Shown here in pieces: positions 32,066 through 40,189 of a stretch of 64,000 nt of DNA. The first letter of the stretch is position 1. Every line of letters starts with the position of its first letter. The DNA comes from Opitutales bacterium (lineage in GTDB: Bacteria > Verrucomicrobiota > Verrucomicrobiia > Opitutales > UBA953), in assembly GCA_017531845.1 (NCBI GenBank), contig JAFXKI010000010.1, positions 62,001-126,000 of the forward strand, given 5' to 3'. The notes beneath the pieces are model-generated. The model was not told where the DNA came from and did no database searches. It saw nothing but the letters and a program-made list of their open reading frames with translations. Position numbers and translations under genes: made by a program.

Positions 32066-32620
32066 CTACCGCACCCCGCGTTGACGCAAAGCCTCGAAGA
32101 GGCAAACCCCCGTTGCAACGGAAACATTCAGACACGGCACGGAGCCAAGCATCGGAATCCGCACGAGAAAATCGCAAGTCTCCCCGGTCAAGTGGCGAAT
32201 TCCGTCGCCCTCCGCTCCCATCACAATAGCGAGCGGACCTTTCAGATTTGCGTTGTAAATTGAGCTACTCGTTTTATGGTCGGACGTTCCCGCCACCCAC
32301 ACTCCGCAGGTTTTCAATTTCTCGAGCGCGTTGCGCAAATTGTTTGCGAGAACGATCGGCACGCTCTCCGCACCACCGCAAGCAATGCGCCGCACCGTCT
32401 CCGTAACCGAGGCGGAACGACGTTTCGTCAAAACAACGAAATCTACTCCCGCGCAATCCGCCGTGCGCAAAATCGCGCCGAGATTGTGCGGATCCTGAAT
32501 CCCGTCGAGCACCAAAACCAGTGCATCATGATCGAGAGACTCTATCAGCTCCGGAATATCCGCTTCCTGATGTTTCAAAATCGCGACGTCGGGATTGTAA
32601 TGAGAATTTGCACGTGCCAT
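32066..32620 (-). CDS. RlmB-like 23S rRNA 2'-O-methyltransferase, lacking the N-terminal domain
   Basis: 184 residues from the ATG at 32620. The SPOUT methyltransferase domain is complete: L-D-G-I-Q-D-P-H-N-L-G-A-I-L-R-T-A-D (motif 1), M-G-A-E-G-D-G-I-R (motif 2) and V-P-C-L-N-V-S-V-A-T-G-V (motif 3), very close to E. coli RlmB, which methylates G2251 of 23S rRNA. The N-terminal L30e-like RNA-binding domain of about 75 residues is missing: a start at 32734 would add 38 residues, but these do not resemble it. It might therefore be a minimal TrmH-type enzyme. It precedes tatC by about 115 bases. Confidence 0.82.
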   Translation of the reverse strand: MARANSHYNPDVAILKHQEADIPELIESLDHDALVLVLDGIQDPHNLGAILRTADCAGVDFVVLTKRRSASVTETVRRIACGGAESVPIVLANNLRNALEKLKTCGVWVAGTSDHKTSSSIYNANLKGPLAIVMGAEGDGIRHLTGETCDFLVRIPMLGSVPCLNVSVATGVCLFEALRQRGVR

Positions 32621-32760
32621 GTGCTTTAAGCATAAACGAAGCCGCGCCTCGCTAAAAGCTGAAAAGCTTAAGGGCGCGGAAGTTTCGTCGCTTAGCGAGC
32701 AAAACGGGGAAAGCTTCCTTTTTTTTTCATTCAATAAAAGGAAACATTCCCGGCGAATCC

Positions 32761-32839
32761 GATTAAACTTTTCTGCTTCGCTGCTTTTAAAGATTTACCG
32801 CGGCACGCGCTTCGGCAAATTTCTATTTGCGGGAACGCA
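32761..32839 (+). repeat. Leader element upstream of the DUF4010 gene (family copy A)
   Basis: A TTAAACTTTTCTGCTTCGCT-like pyrimidine-rich tract, then a GC-rich hairpin region, then GCAAAT-TTCT-ATTTGC directly followed by GGGAACGC. It ends 22 bases before the ATG at 32862 and points in the direction of the gene. Relatives lie at 38561, 51864 (minus) and 52040. Confidence 0.7.
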
Positions 32840-32861
32840 TTTTTTTTCGGAGAATCCCGGC

Positions 32862-34157
32862 ATGCCCAACCCTTTCTTACTCGAAGAACTGCCCATTACG
32901 GAACTCGGCTGGATGTTGCTCGCGACAGCGTGCCTCGGGGGCTTAGTCGGAATCGTTCGCCAACGCCGCGGAACAACGACGGCGGGAATGCGCACATTCG
33001 CCCTTTGGGCAGTGCTTGGTTTTGTCGCCATTCAATTTGAAAGACTCGGCATCAAAAATTTTGTCGTCGCCACGCTTTGCCTCCTGGGAATTTTTTCCAC
33101 CGCATTTTTGGTCCGCGGAAAAAAGCGCATTCGGGAATCGGACCAGTCGTCCTACGAAGCAAGCTTCGGGCTGACAACGGCAGCGGCGTCTCTCGCGATG
33201 TTTTCCGTCGGGATCCTGATGGGGCTAAAACAGGCGCAATACGCCGTCATGCTCGCAATTGTCATCGCCGTAACCATCGGATCGCGGAACTGGACGGACA
33301 AATGGAGCGCGTCCATCACGGGAACGGATATTCGCGCCGGGCTTCAGTTTGCCTGCCTCACGGGAATTTTGCTTCCGCTCGTGCCCGACCAAACACTTTG
33401 GGGCGTCATCAATCCGTATTCCACCTGGCTGATGGTTGTGCTGATAACGGGAGTCAATTTTGTCGGCTACATTGCGATGCGCTGGCTTGGCGCAAACGCC
33501 GGAGCCGCCGTTACGGGGCTCATCGGCGGGCTTGCTTCGAGCACGGCAGTTACACTTTCCTTTAGCCGACGGAGCGTTAAAGAGCCGGAAGACGGAGGCT
33601 CCTTTGCGGTGGCAATTATGCTGGCGCAACTCTCCATGGTGGTGCGCTTAGTCGTACTGATGTTTGTGCTGAATGTCGCGCTCGGCTATTTTATGCTGAT
33701 TCCGTGGTGCGTGCTGATGATCGCAGGGCTCGGAGCCTGCGCCGTAGTCGCATTCAGACACAGCGCAAAAGCGGAGGGACGCGTTCCCGTCATCAAAAAT
33801 CCGCTTGACCTTGCGTCCGCGTTAAAATTCGGGCTACTTTACGCCGTAATCGTTTTTCTTATTGAAAGAACCGGAGACGTAGCAGGAACAGGATTTTTTG
33901 CCGTAAGCTTCATTTCCGGGATTCCGGACACGGCGGCAGTCGTTATGTCGCTTTCCAATCAGGCTGCGGGGGTGGGGCTTGCGTTCCCGCTTGCAACGCT
34001 CGGCGTGCTCGTCGGAGTGCTTTCCAACACGCTTGTAAAACTCGGCATTGCGCTCTTCATCGGGCGCGGCTCGTTCCGAAAATACGTCGGACTCGGCTTC
34101 GGTTCGATGATTCTTGCAAACGCCGCACTCATCATTTGGTTTTCCTCGCGCATTTAA
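32862..34157 (+). CDS. MgtC/DUF4010 family membrane protein
   Basis: 431 residues from the ATG at 32862; a much longer upstream frame crosses the leader repeat and is rejected. The first 130 residues resemble the MgtC/SapB membrane domain (G-G-L-V-G-I-V-R-Q-R, T-A-G-M-R-T-F-A-L and G-L-T-T-A-A), and the remainder, with G-L-I-G-G-L-A-S-S-T-A-V-T and F-I-S-G-I-P-D-T-A-A, resembles DUF4010. Around 11 helices are present. The family is an inner-membrane protein of unknown transport activity. It is followed by sufT after 68 bases. Confidence 0.85.
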   Translation: MPNPFLLEELPITELGWMLLATACLGGLVGIVRQRRGTTTAGMRTFALWAVLGFVAIQFERLGIKNFVVATLCLLGIFSTAFLVRGKKRIRESDQSSYEASFGLTTAAASLAMFSVGILMGLKQAQYAVMLAIVIAVTIGSRNWTDKWSASITGTDIRAGLQFACLTGILLPLVPDQTLWGVINPYSTWLMVVLITGVNFVGYIAMRWLGANAGAAVTGLIGGLASSTAVTLSFSRRSVKEPEDGGSFAVAIMLAQLSMVVRLVVLMFVLNVALGYFMLIPWCVLMIAGLGACAVVAFRHSAKAEGRVPVIKNPLDLASALKFGLLYAVIVFLIERTGDVAGTGFFAVSFISGIPDTAAVVMSLSNQAAGVGLAFPLATLGVLVGVLSNTLVKLGIALFIGRGSFRKYVGLGFGSMILANAALIIWFSSRI

Positions 34158-34225
34158 GACCGTTTTCCGGAGAAAATTTCGCTTCACTCTTTTGGATTCG
34201 CCCCTCACACTTGCGGGAACGTCTT

Positions 34226-34819
34226 ATGATTAGTCAGTCTAATGATAGAATTTTGAAGCGCGACGTCGATGCGACCGTTATTCCTTCCGGAGATCCTGCG
34301 CTTCTGCCCGCGGGAACGCAGGTCAATATTACGCACCGTTTAGGCGGGAATTTTACAGTCGTCTGCGATGTCGGCATGTTTCGTATTTTAGGAAAAGACC
34401 ACGATGCGCTCGACGAGCCCGCGCCCGAAACCGCCGCGCTCGCCAAAGGCGAAACAAACGCTTACGGATCTTTCGGCACGGCGGAGCATCCGGGGCATGT
34501 CGGCAAACCCGATTCTGAAGAAATTTGGACTCAGCTCCACAATGTTTACGATCCGGAAATCCCTGTCGACGTCGTCAATCTCGGACTTATTTACAAGCTT
34601 GAAGTGCTTCCGCTCGGAGACGACCGCTGGTGCGCGCAAATCGCCATGTCGCTGACGGCGCCCGGCTGCGGCATGGGACCCGTCATTGCCGAAGATGTGC
34701 GCAACCGCGCTCTTGCCGTTCCCGGCGTCCACGAAGCCCGAGTCGAAATCGTCTGGGAACCGCCGTGGACGCAAGACATGATCTCCGAAGAAGGAAAAAT
34801 GGAACTCGGGCTTATTTAA
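34226..34819 (+). CDS. sufT: Putative Fe-S cluster assembly protein SufT
   Basis: 197 residues from the ATG at 34226. The N-terminal half is the SufT-specific extension (R-D-V-D-A-T-V-I-P-S-G then Q-V-N-I-T-H-R-L-G-G-N-F-T-V); the C-terminal half is a MIP18/DUF59 domain with D-P-E-I-P-V-D-V-V-N-L-G-L-I-Y and the conserved Cys in T-A-P-G-C-G-M-G-P. SufT aids maturation of Fe-S proteins. In many genomes it sits in a sufCBDS cluster; here it lies between a DUF4010 gene and birA, with sufC 18 kb away. Confidence 0.9.
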   Translation: MISQSNDRILKRDVDATVIPSGDPALLPAGTQVNITHRLGGNFTVVCDVGMFRILGKDHDALDEPAPETAALAKGETNAYGSFGTAEHPGHVGKPDSEEIWTQLHNVYDPEIPVDVVNLGLIYKLEVLPLGDDRWCAQIAMSLTAPGCGMGPVIAEDVRNRALAVPGVHEARVEIVWEPPWTQDMISEEGKMELGLI

Positions 34820-34851
34820 AAAATTAAAAGCCCGCCGCATCGTCTTTGTCT

Positions 34852-35694
34852 ATGAGTTTTCCCGAAAAAATCGACGCGGGAACACTCGCCGCCTTTCAGA
34901 AAAAAGTCGGCTCAAAGCTTCGCGTTTTCTGCATCGAAGAAACGCAAAGCACGAACTCAGACGCCGCGAAAATGCTCGCTTCGGGAACGCCGCCGCACGA
35001 CTTTGCAATTTGCGCCAACTCACAAACTGCCGGGCGCGGGCGCATTCCCGGACGCCGGTGGGAAAGCCGCGCCGGAAACATTCTACTCTCGCTCGCCTTC
35101 CGCCCGGAAAAACTTTCGCCGGAAAAACTCGCCAATTTTACGCTTTGGCTCGGCGTCGCCGTTGCCCGAATGCTGAAAACTAACTTCGGCGTTCCCGCGC
35201 AGGTAAAATGGCCTAACGACATTTTTTGCAGAGGGAAAAAAATGGCGGGAATGCTCACCGAAGCGCATATGACGCCAGAGCGCGTGCTCGGCATCATTTT
35301 CGGAATCGGACTCAATGTAAACCTCCGCGAAAACGAACTTCCGCACGAGCTGAGAAACAGCACCACCTCGCTTTCACGAGAGCTCGGCGGGAACGCGCTC
35401 AATGTGAACGCCGTTTGTGCGGAGCTTTTACTCGCGCTCGAAACCGCTTACGCGGAATTCCTCTCGGGAACGCACCGAAAAACCCTCTCCGAAATTTGGA
35501 AAGAATACGACTGCCTTTTCGGACAGCGCGTCATCGCAACTTTCTCGAACGAAAAAATCCGTGGCATCGCCGACGGAATCGACGGGCAAGGCAGAATCAA
35601 AATTCTGCTCGACAACGGCACAACACACGCATTTTCCGCCGGAGACATTTCCCTTTCCGCCCGCCCCCCCAAAGAACAAAAAATGCTTGACTAA
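34852..35694 (+). CDS. birA: Biotin--[acetyl-CoA carboxylase] ligase, catalytic form
   Basis: 280 residues from the ATG at 34852. The biotin ligase core has S-T-N-S-D-A-A, the biotin/ATP loop Q-T-A-G-R-G-R-I-P-G-R-R-W, V-K-W-P-N-D-I and G-I-G-L-N-V-N; a C-terminal SH3-like domain ends the protein. No DNA-binding HTH domain precedes the ligase, so it is a monofunctional (group I) enzyme and not a repressor. It follows sufT by 32 bases. Confidence 0.93.
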   Translation: MSFPEKIDAGTLAAFQKKVGSKLRVFCIEETQSTNSDAAKMLASGTPPHDFAICANSQTAGRGRIPGRRWESRAGNILLSLAFRPEKLSPEKLANFTLWLGVAVARMLKTNFGVPAQVKWPNDIFCRGKKMAGMLTEAHMTPERVLGIIFGIGLNVNLRENELPHELRNSTTSLSRELGGNALNVNAVCAELLLALETAYAEFLSGTHRKTLSEIWKEYDCLFGQRVIATFSNEKIRGIADGIDGQGRIKILLDNGTTHAFSAGDISLSARPPKEQKMLD

Positions 35695-35700
35695 TTACTG

Positions 35701-35728
35701 TTGACCTAATGAACAGAAGTTCTATAAT
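35701..35728 (+). promoter_or_regulatory. Strong sigma-70-type promoter of the H1-like gene
   Basis: TTGACC (35701-35706) and a perfect TATAAT (35723-35728) are separated by 16 bases. The predicted start near 35735 leaves a leader of about 30 bases before the ATG at 35767. This is the clearest consensus promoter that I see in the window and suggests high expression of the gene. Confidence 0.75.
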
Positions 35729-35766
35729 CTTCGCTCCTTAATCGGATTGTTAGGTTATTTAATTAT

Positions 35767-36201
35767 ATGAAGAAGACAACAAAGCCCGCGACCGCCAAAG
35801 GTTGCGCGAAAAAGAAAACAACAAACACAGAAAAGAAAGCGACGCCGGCGGCAACTAAAAAAACCGCCACAAAGGTAGCACCCAAAGCGGCTGCAACTAA
35901 AAAAGCGCCCGCGAAAAAAGCAACCGCCGCCAAAAAGTCTGCAAAAAAAGTAACGCGCATCGTCGCAAACGTAGATGTCGGCTGGGGCAACATGCTTTAC
36001 ATTCGCGGTGAAGGCGCCGGATTGAGCTGGGAACAAGGCGTTCCCATGCTTTGTGAAAACGGCACGGAATGGCATTGGACAGCAGAAACCGACGCGGAAC
36101 CGATTTCTTTCAAATTCCTCGTGAACGACGAAATCTGGGCTGCCGGAGAAAATGTCACGATCAACGCGGGAGACGTTCATATCTCCACCCCGACGTTCTA
36201 A
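35767..36201 (+). CDS. Histone H1-like tail fused to a glycogen-binding-like domain
   Basis: 144 residues. Residues 1-62 are almost only Lys, Ala, Thr and Pro with A-K-K, T-K-K and A-P-A-K-K repeats, the composition of H1-like DNA-binding tails. Residues 63-144 form a small beta domain (V-D-V-G-W-G-N-M-L-Y-I-R-G, G-L-S-W-E-Q-G, W-H-W-T-A-E-T, I-S-F-K-F-L-V-N-D, W-A-A-G-E-N) resembling the CBM20/CBM48 starch- and glycogen-binding fold. The gene has its own promoter and terminator. A protein that bridges DNA or another polyanion and a polyglucan would be an inference; the second domain may also have lost sugar binding. Confidence 0.72.
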   Translation: MKKTTKPATAKGCAKKKTTNTEKKATPAATKKTATKVAPKAAATKKAPAKKATAAKKSAKKVTRIVANVDVGWGNMLYIRGEGAGLSWEQGVPMLCENGTEWHWTAETDAEPISFKFLVNDEIWAAGENVTINAGDVHISTPTF

Positions 36202-36220
36202 TTCCCTGTCGGGAAAAAGC

Positions 36221-36254
36221 AAAAAGCGCGTTCCCGCAACGGAACGCGCTTTTT
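36221..36254. terminator. Terminator built from the iterated word, between H1-like gene and inositol phosphatase
   Basis: AAAAAGCGCGTTCC and GGAACGCGCTTTTT pair perfectly around a six-base loop. The left arm contains CGTTCCCG and the right arm GGAACG. It can serve both convergent genes. Confidence 0.85.
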
Positions 36255-36259
36255 AATTT

Positions 36260-37057
36260 CTAAATTAATCCGAAGCTACGGGCTTTTTCCATAAACCCCC
36301 GCGTTCCCGCGACCCAACGTAAATTCGGCATTCGGGAAGCTACTTCCCGCAACGGGAACGCACGGTTTTCTCCGCAAAAAACGATTTCGCGCCCGGCAGA
36401 CTCAAGCATCGCCGCCGCCGCCGCGATGTCCCAAATTTTCGTGTTGTAATCAACACTTCCGTCAATCGCGCCCAACGCATTATACGCCAAATTCAAAGCC
36501 GCCGACCCTTGGCAACGCAAAGCGTTTACCGTCATCAGCGGCGCCAGTGCCGCCAACTCCGCCGGCTTCATCGGGAAATGGAAACTGACAAGGCTATGGT
36601 GATTAAACGGAGACTCCTCCGCTTCGACGGGAACACCGTTTTTGGCAAGCGGCACGCTCTTTCCGCCTTCCAAAAAAGCCTTTTGGGCATAGTCGTAAAT
36701 GATTCCGTAAACGGGAAACCCGTTTTCGAGCAACGCCAACGAAATTGCACAAAGCGGGATTCCTCGCGCGAAATTATTCGTTCCGTCTATCGGATCAAGC
36801 ACCCATGCGAAGCGGGAACGCAATTCCCGTGACGGTTCGCCCGGCAACGGCAAATCTTCCTCAGAACAAAAATCGTCCTGCGGGAACGCTGACGTAATGA
36901 AACTTGTGATACGTTTTGAAATCTCAAAATCCGCTTCCGTCACCCGCGTATCGTCCCGTTTCCAATGGCTTTCCACCTTGGAAAAATGTCCATCAAAAAA
37001 CGGCACAACTCCCGAAACGGCTTCCCGGGCAATTCTTATGCGTTTTTCAATTTCCAT
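36260..37057 (-). CDS. Inositol monophosphatase family protein
   Basis: 265 residues from the ATG at 37057. The metal-binding motifs are complete: E-E near residue 68 (C-S-E-E-D), D-P-I-D-G-T-N-N-F near 90 and W-D-I-A-A-A near 212. Members hydrolyse inositol phosphates or related sugar phosphates or 3'-phosphoadenosine 5'-phosphate; the substrate cannot be told. It begins 22 bases after leuC on the same strand. Three or four copies of the iterated word lie within it. Confidence 0.9.
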   Translation of the reverse strand: MEIEKRIRIAREAVSGVVPFFDGHFSKVESHWKRDDTRVTEADFEISKRITSFITSAFPQDDFCSEEDLPLPGEPSRELRSRFAWVLDPIDGTNNFARGIPLCAISLALLENGFPVYGIIYDYAQKAFLEGGKSVPLAKNGVPVEAEESPFNHHSLVSFHFPMKPAELAALAPLMTVNALRCQGSAALNLAYNALGAIDGSVDYNTKIWDIAAAAAMLESAGREIVFCGENRAFPLREVASRMPNLRWVAGTRGFMEKARSFGLI

Positions 37058-37079
37058 GGCGCTACCGGAGAAATATCCG

Positions 37080-38486
37080 CTACAGCCCGAAAACTTCGCG
37101 GCAGTCGGCAACTTCGCCCTTCACGGCAGCGGCGGCAACCATCAGCGGCGACATCAGCAGCGTGCGCCCCGTCGGGGAGCCTTGGCGCCCTTTGAAATTG
37201 CGGTTCGACGCGCTCGCGCAAACCTGGTCGCCTATAAGCTTGTCCGGATTCATCGCCAAGCACATCGAGCAACCCGCCATGCGCCATTCAAAGCCCGCAT
37301 CGCGGAAAATCTGCGCGATACCGAGTTTTTCGCACTGCGCTGCAACAATTTGAGAGCCGGGAACGGCAAGCGCTTTCACGCCCGGTGCCACTTTTTTCCC
37401 TGCCAAATATTTTGCCACCAACTGAAAATCCGAAAGCCGACCGTTCGTGCACGAACCGATAAACGCGACATCGACTTTCGTTCCCGCAACCGGAGCGCCC
37501 GGCGAAAAACGCGTGTAGCGATAAGCTTCTTCCGCCGTCGCGGCATCCGTCGCAGAAAGCTCCTCCGGACGCGGGAACGCCGCCGTCACGGGAACGCTCT
37601 GCGCGGGCGTAATTCCCCAAGTTACCGTCGGCGCAATGTCTGCCGCGTCGACGTTGACGACATCGTCGTAAACGCAATCCGGATCGCTTGCAAAGGATTT
37701 CCAGCGTGCGACTGCGGCTTCCCACTCCGCATCTTTCGGGGCAAACTTGCGTCCTTTGAGATAGGCGAACGTCGTTTCGTCGGGATTGACGTAGCCGACA
37801 CGCGCGCCGCCTTCAATCGCCATGTTGCAAACCGTCATGCGTTCGTCCATGGAGAAATTATCAAACACGCTCCCGCCGTATTCGTGCGCGTAGCCGATTC
37901 CGCCGTCCACACCGAGCAGGTTAATCAAATGCAAGGCAACGTCTTTGGCGGTAACGCCGGGTTTGAGCGCGCCGTTGACATTGATGCGGCGCACCTTCAG
38001 CGGCGAAAACGCGAGCGTCTGCGTCGCGAGTACATTGCGAACCTGCGACGTGCCGATGCCGAACGCGACCGCGCCGAACGCGCCGTGTGTCGCCGTGTGC
38101 GAGTCTCCGCAGGCAATTGTTTTCCCCGGTTGCGTGATGCCCTGTTCGGGACCGACGATGTGAACGATACCCTGGTGTCCGGTATGTGTATCGAAAAATT
38201 GAATACCGTTTTCCGCGCAGTTTTTGCGGAGTTCGGAAATCATGGATTGCGCAACGGTGTCGGGAAAAGGCTCGGCAACGCTCGTTGTCGGCACGATGTG
38301 GTCAACCGTCGCAAAGGTGCGTTCCGGGTGCATGACGGGCAGTTTCATGTCGCGCAACATTCCGAACGCCTGCGGCGAAGTTACTTCGTGAATGTAATGT
38401 GTGGCGATGAAAAGCTGTGTTTGCCCGTTCGGGAGCGTGGCGACGGTGTGCGCGTCCCAAACTTTTCGAAAAAGTGTTTTACCCAT
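37080..38486 (-). CDS. leuC: 3-isopropylmalate dehydratase large subunit
   Basis: 468 residues from the ATG at 38486 ([13 protein letters not shown]). The aconitase-family signatures are present: [22 protein letters not shown] (Fe-S cysteine) and [11 protein letters not shown] (two further Fe-S cysteines). With LeuD it isomerises isopropylmalate in leucine synthesis. leuD, which normally follows, is not here; an inositol-phosphatase-like gene takes its place. Confidence 0.95.
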   Translation of the reverse strand: MGKTLFRKVWDAHTVATLPNGQTQLFIATHYIHEVTSPQAFGMLRDMKLPVMHPERTFATVDHIVPTTSVAEPFPDTVAQSMISELRKNCAENGIQFFDTHTGHQGIVHIVGPEQGITQPGKTIACGDSHTATHGAFGAVAFGIGTSQVRNVLATQTLAFSPLKVRRINVNGALKPGVTAKDVALHLINLLGVDGGIGYAHEYGGSVFDNFSMDERMTVCNMAIEGGARVGYVNPDETTFAYLKGRKFAPKDAEWEAAVARWKSFASDPDCVYDDVVNVDAADIAPTVTWGITPAQSVPVTAAFPRPEELSATDAATAEEAYRYTRFSPGAPVAGTKVDVAFIGSCTNGRLSDFQLVAKYLAGKKVAPGVKALAVPGSQIVAAQCEKLGIAQIFRDAGFEWRMAGCSMCLAMNPDKLIGDQVCASASNRNFKGRQGSPTGRTLLMSPLMVAAAAVKGEVADCREVFGL

Positions 38487-38560
38487 AATGCGGGAAAATC
38501 TAATTCGTGCGACGCGTTCCCGCAAAGCGAAATTTAGCAAACACGCCGAGACGCGTTCAC

Positions 38561-38637
38561 TAAACATTAAATCCGCTTTTCCACTTCTCCACTCTTGCCG
38601 AAGGTTGCTTCGGCAAATTTCAATTTGCGGGAACGCG
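38561..38637 (+). repeat. Leader element upstream of the MBL gene (family copy B)
   Basis: A pyrimidine-rich tract (CGCTTTTCCACTTCTCC) precedes two overlapping hairpins: TTGCCGAAG/CTTCGGCAA, then GCAAAT-TTCA-ATTTGC, immediately followed by GGGAACGC. The two stems share the GCAA bases and cannot form together. The element ends 25 bases before the ATG at 38663. Confidence 0.75.
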
Positions 38638-38662
38638 AACGGGAACGTAGGCTTTCGATTGT

Positions 38663-39334
38663 ATGAAAATTGAACGCACGGAGATTGGACCTTTCGGCAC
38701 AAATTGTTATTTACTTACGGAAGACGGACGCACGGACTGCGTCCTCGTCGATGCACCGCCGGGCGCGGGAACGTTGCTTTTGCCGATTTTGAAAAAACGC
38801 GGACTTTCACTCGCGGCAATCCTTCTCACACACGGGCACTGGGACCACAACGGCGGAGTCGCCGGCATCCTCGCCGCCACACAGGAGCCTCAGACGACAC
38901 CGCCGGAAATCTGCGCGCACCCCGCAGATCGCGACTGCCACGAACATCCGGAAAAATTCATGGCGTGGTATCAGGCGGCAATTCCGGATTTGGGAGACGA
39001 CGATTTTCCCGCATTTAAAGTTTCCCGCTGGCTCTCCGACGGAGAAACGTTCCCGCTTCTCGGGAAAACGTGGACCGCATTGCATGTTCCCGGGCACTGC
39101 CCCGGAAGCCTCGCTTACTACTGCGCCGACGAGCAAAAAGCGTGGACGGGGGATGCCGTTTTCGCCGGAAGCATCGGGCGCACGGATTTGCCGGGCGGGA
39201 ATTTCCCGACGCTCGAAAAAGCCATTCGGGACAAAATTTATACACTTCCGGACAGCGTAAAGCTTTTTCCCGGACACGGTCCGGCGACAAGCGTTGCCGA
39301 AGAAAAATCTTCCAATCCGTTTGTCCGTCCTTAG
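38663..39334 (+). CDS. MBL-fold metallo-hydrolase (glyoxalase II-like)
   Basis: 223 residues. The metallo-beta-lactamase motifs are T-H-G-H-W-D-H (two-metal site, near 56), H-V-P-G-H-C-P-G-S near 144, G-D-A-V-F near 166 and P-G-H-G-P near 207. The start [16 protein letters not shown] is typical of the YcbL/GloB-like hydrolases, which act on thioesters such as S-lactoylglutathione. The true substrate is unknown. It is preceded by a leader repeat and followed by the pseudopilin gene. Confidence 0.9.
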   Translation: MKIERTEIGPFGTNCYLLTEDGRTDCVLVDAPPGAGTLLLPILKKRGLSLAAILLTHGHWDHNGGVAGILAATQEPQTTPPEICAHPADRDCHEHPEKFMAWYQAAIPDLGDDDFPAFKVSRWLSDGETFPLLGKTWTALHVPGHCPGSLAYYCADEQKAWTGDAVFAGSIGRTDLPGGNFPTLEKAIRDKIYTLPDSVKLFPGHGPATSVAEEKSSNPFVRP

Positions 39335-39388
39335 AATTATTTTCTTTCAAAAAAAGAACCCTTCACCCCCAAAAACCGCAAACCTCCC

Positions 39389-40057
39389 ATGCAAAAAAAT
39401 CTCTTTAAACGTCGCCGTGCGTTCACGCTGGTAGAAATCCTCGTCGTTATTTCGCTGATTATCGTGCTCGCGTCGCTCACTTTCGCGCTCGCAGGTCCCG
39501 TGAAAAATACGATTATGACCACGAAGGCCAAATCCCAAATTCAAAAAATTTCCCTCGCCCTCAACGAATTTAAAAACAAATACGGCGAATATCCGATGGC
39601 AGACGGAGGCGAAAGCGAAGATGAATGGGCGGAACTTCTCATCGACGCTATGCGCGGAGACAAAATTCTCGTCCGCCGGGGCGGGAAACTTAAAATGGCA
39701 AAATACGACGAAGGTCGAGCCGGCGCAGAACCGATCCCGTTCCTCGCCCTCGGAGAATACGAGCTCGACGATAACGACGACGTCAACTCCGCCAAAATGA
39801 TTCTCGACCCATGGGAAAATCCGTTCCAATACCGCTACAACAAAATCACCGGAGGTAAAGCGGGAACGCATTGGGACGCACCGACTTTCCTCCTCATTTC
39901 CGCCGCATCCGATTACAACGAACCGCCCACGAACGACGATTATTTCAAGGGCGACATGGAGCGCACCGGTCTGTTCGAAACCGACGCTTCCAGCGAAAAT
40001 TATTATTATGAAGACACGCGCGCCGACAACCTTGTCAATCTCGACATGGCACAATAG
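39389..40057 (+). CDS. Type II secretion/type IV pilus-like pseudopilin
   Basis: 222 residues. The short basic leader ends with a prepilin peptidase site in R-R-A-F-T-L-V-E-I-L-V-V-I-S (Phe methylated and Glu5 conserved in the family), followed by the hydrophobic helix. The region K-A-K-S-Q-I-Q-K-I-S-L-A-L-N-E-F-K-x-K-Y-G-E-Y-P resembles GspG. The C-terminal half is acidic and less conserved. No secretion-system gene adjoins it. Verrucomicrobiota and Planctomycetota carry many dispersed pseudopilin genes of unknown role, so this may not be part of a classical secreton. Confidence 0.85.
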   Translation: MQKNLFKRRRAFTLVEILVVISLIIVLASLTFALAGPVKNTIMTTKAKSQIQKISLALNEFKNKYGEYPMADGGESEDEWAELLIDAMRGDKILVRRGGKLKMAKYDEGRAGAEPIPFLALGEYELDDNDDVNSAKMILDPWENPFQYRYNKITGGKAGTHWDAPTFLLISAASDYNEPPTNDDYFKGDMERTGLFETDASSENYYYEDTRADNLVNLDMAQ

Positions 40058-40189
40058 ACGCAATTCGCCGGCGACCGATTCCGCTCAGAAAAAAAACAGA
40101 TAGCTTAAACGCTACTTCGCCGGCAGCAGCGGAACAGCAGGCACCCCGAGGCGGCGAGCGTTCCCGCGAATCCGACAAAGCTTTTTCAA

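Noticed and set aside
36897-38537. 546-codon plus-strand frame opposite leuC
   Set aside because: leuC on the minus strand is unmistakable by its Fe-S cysteine motifs; the opposite frame is an arginine-rich shadow.
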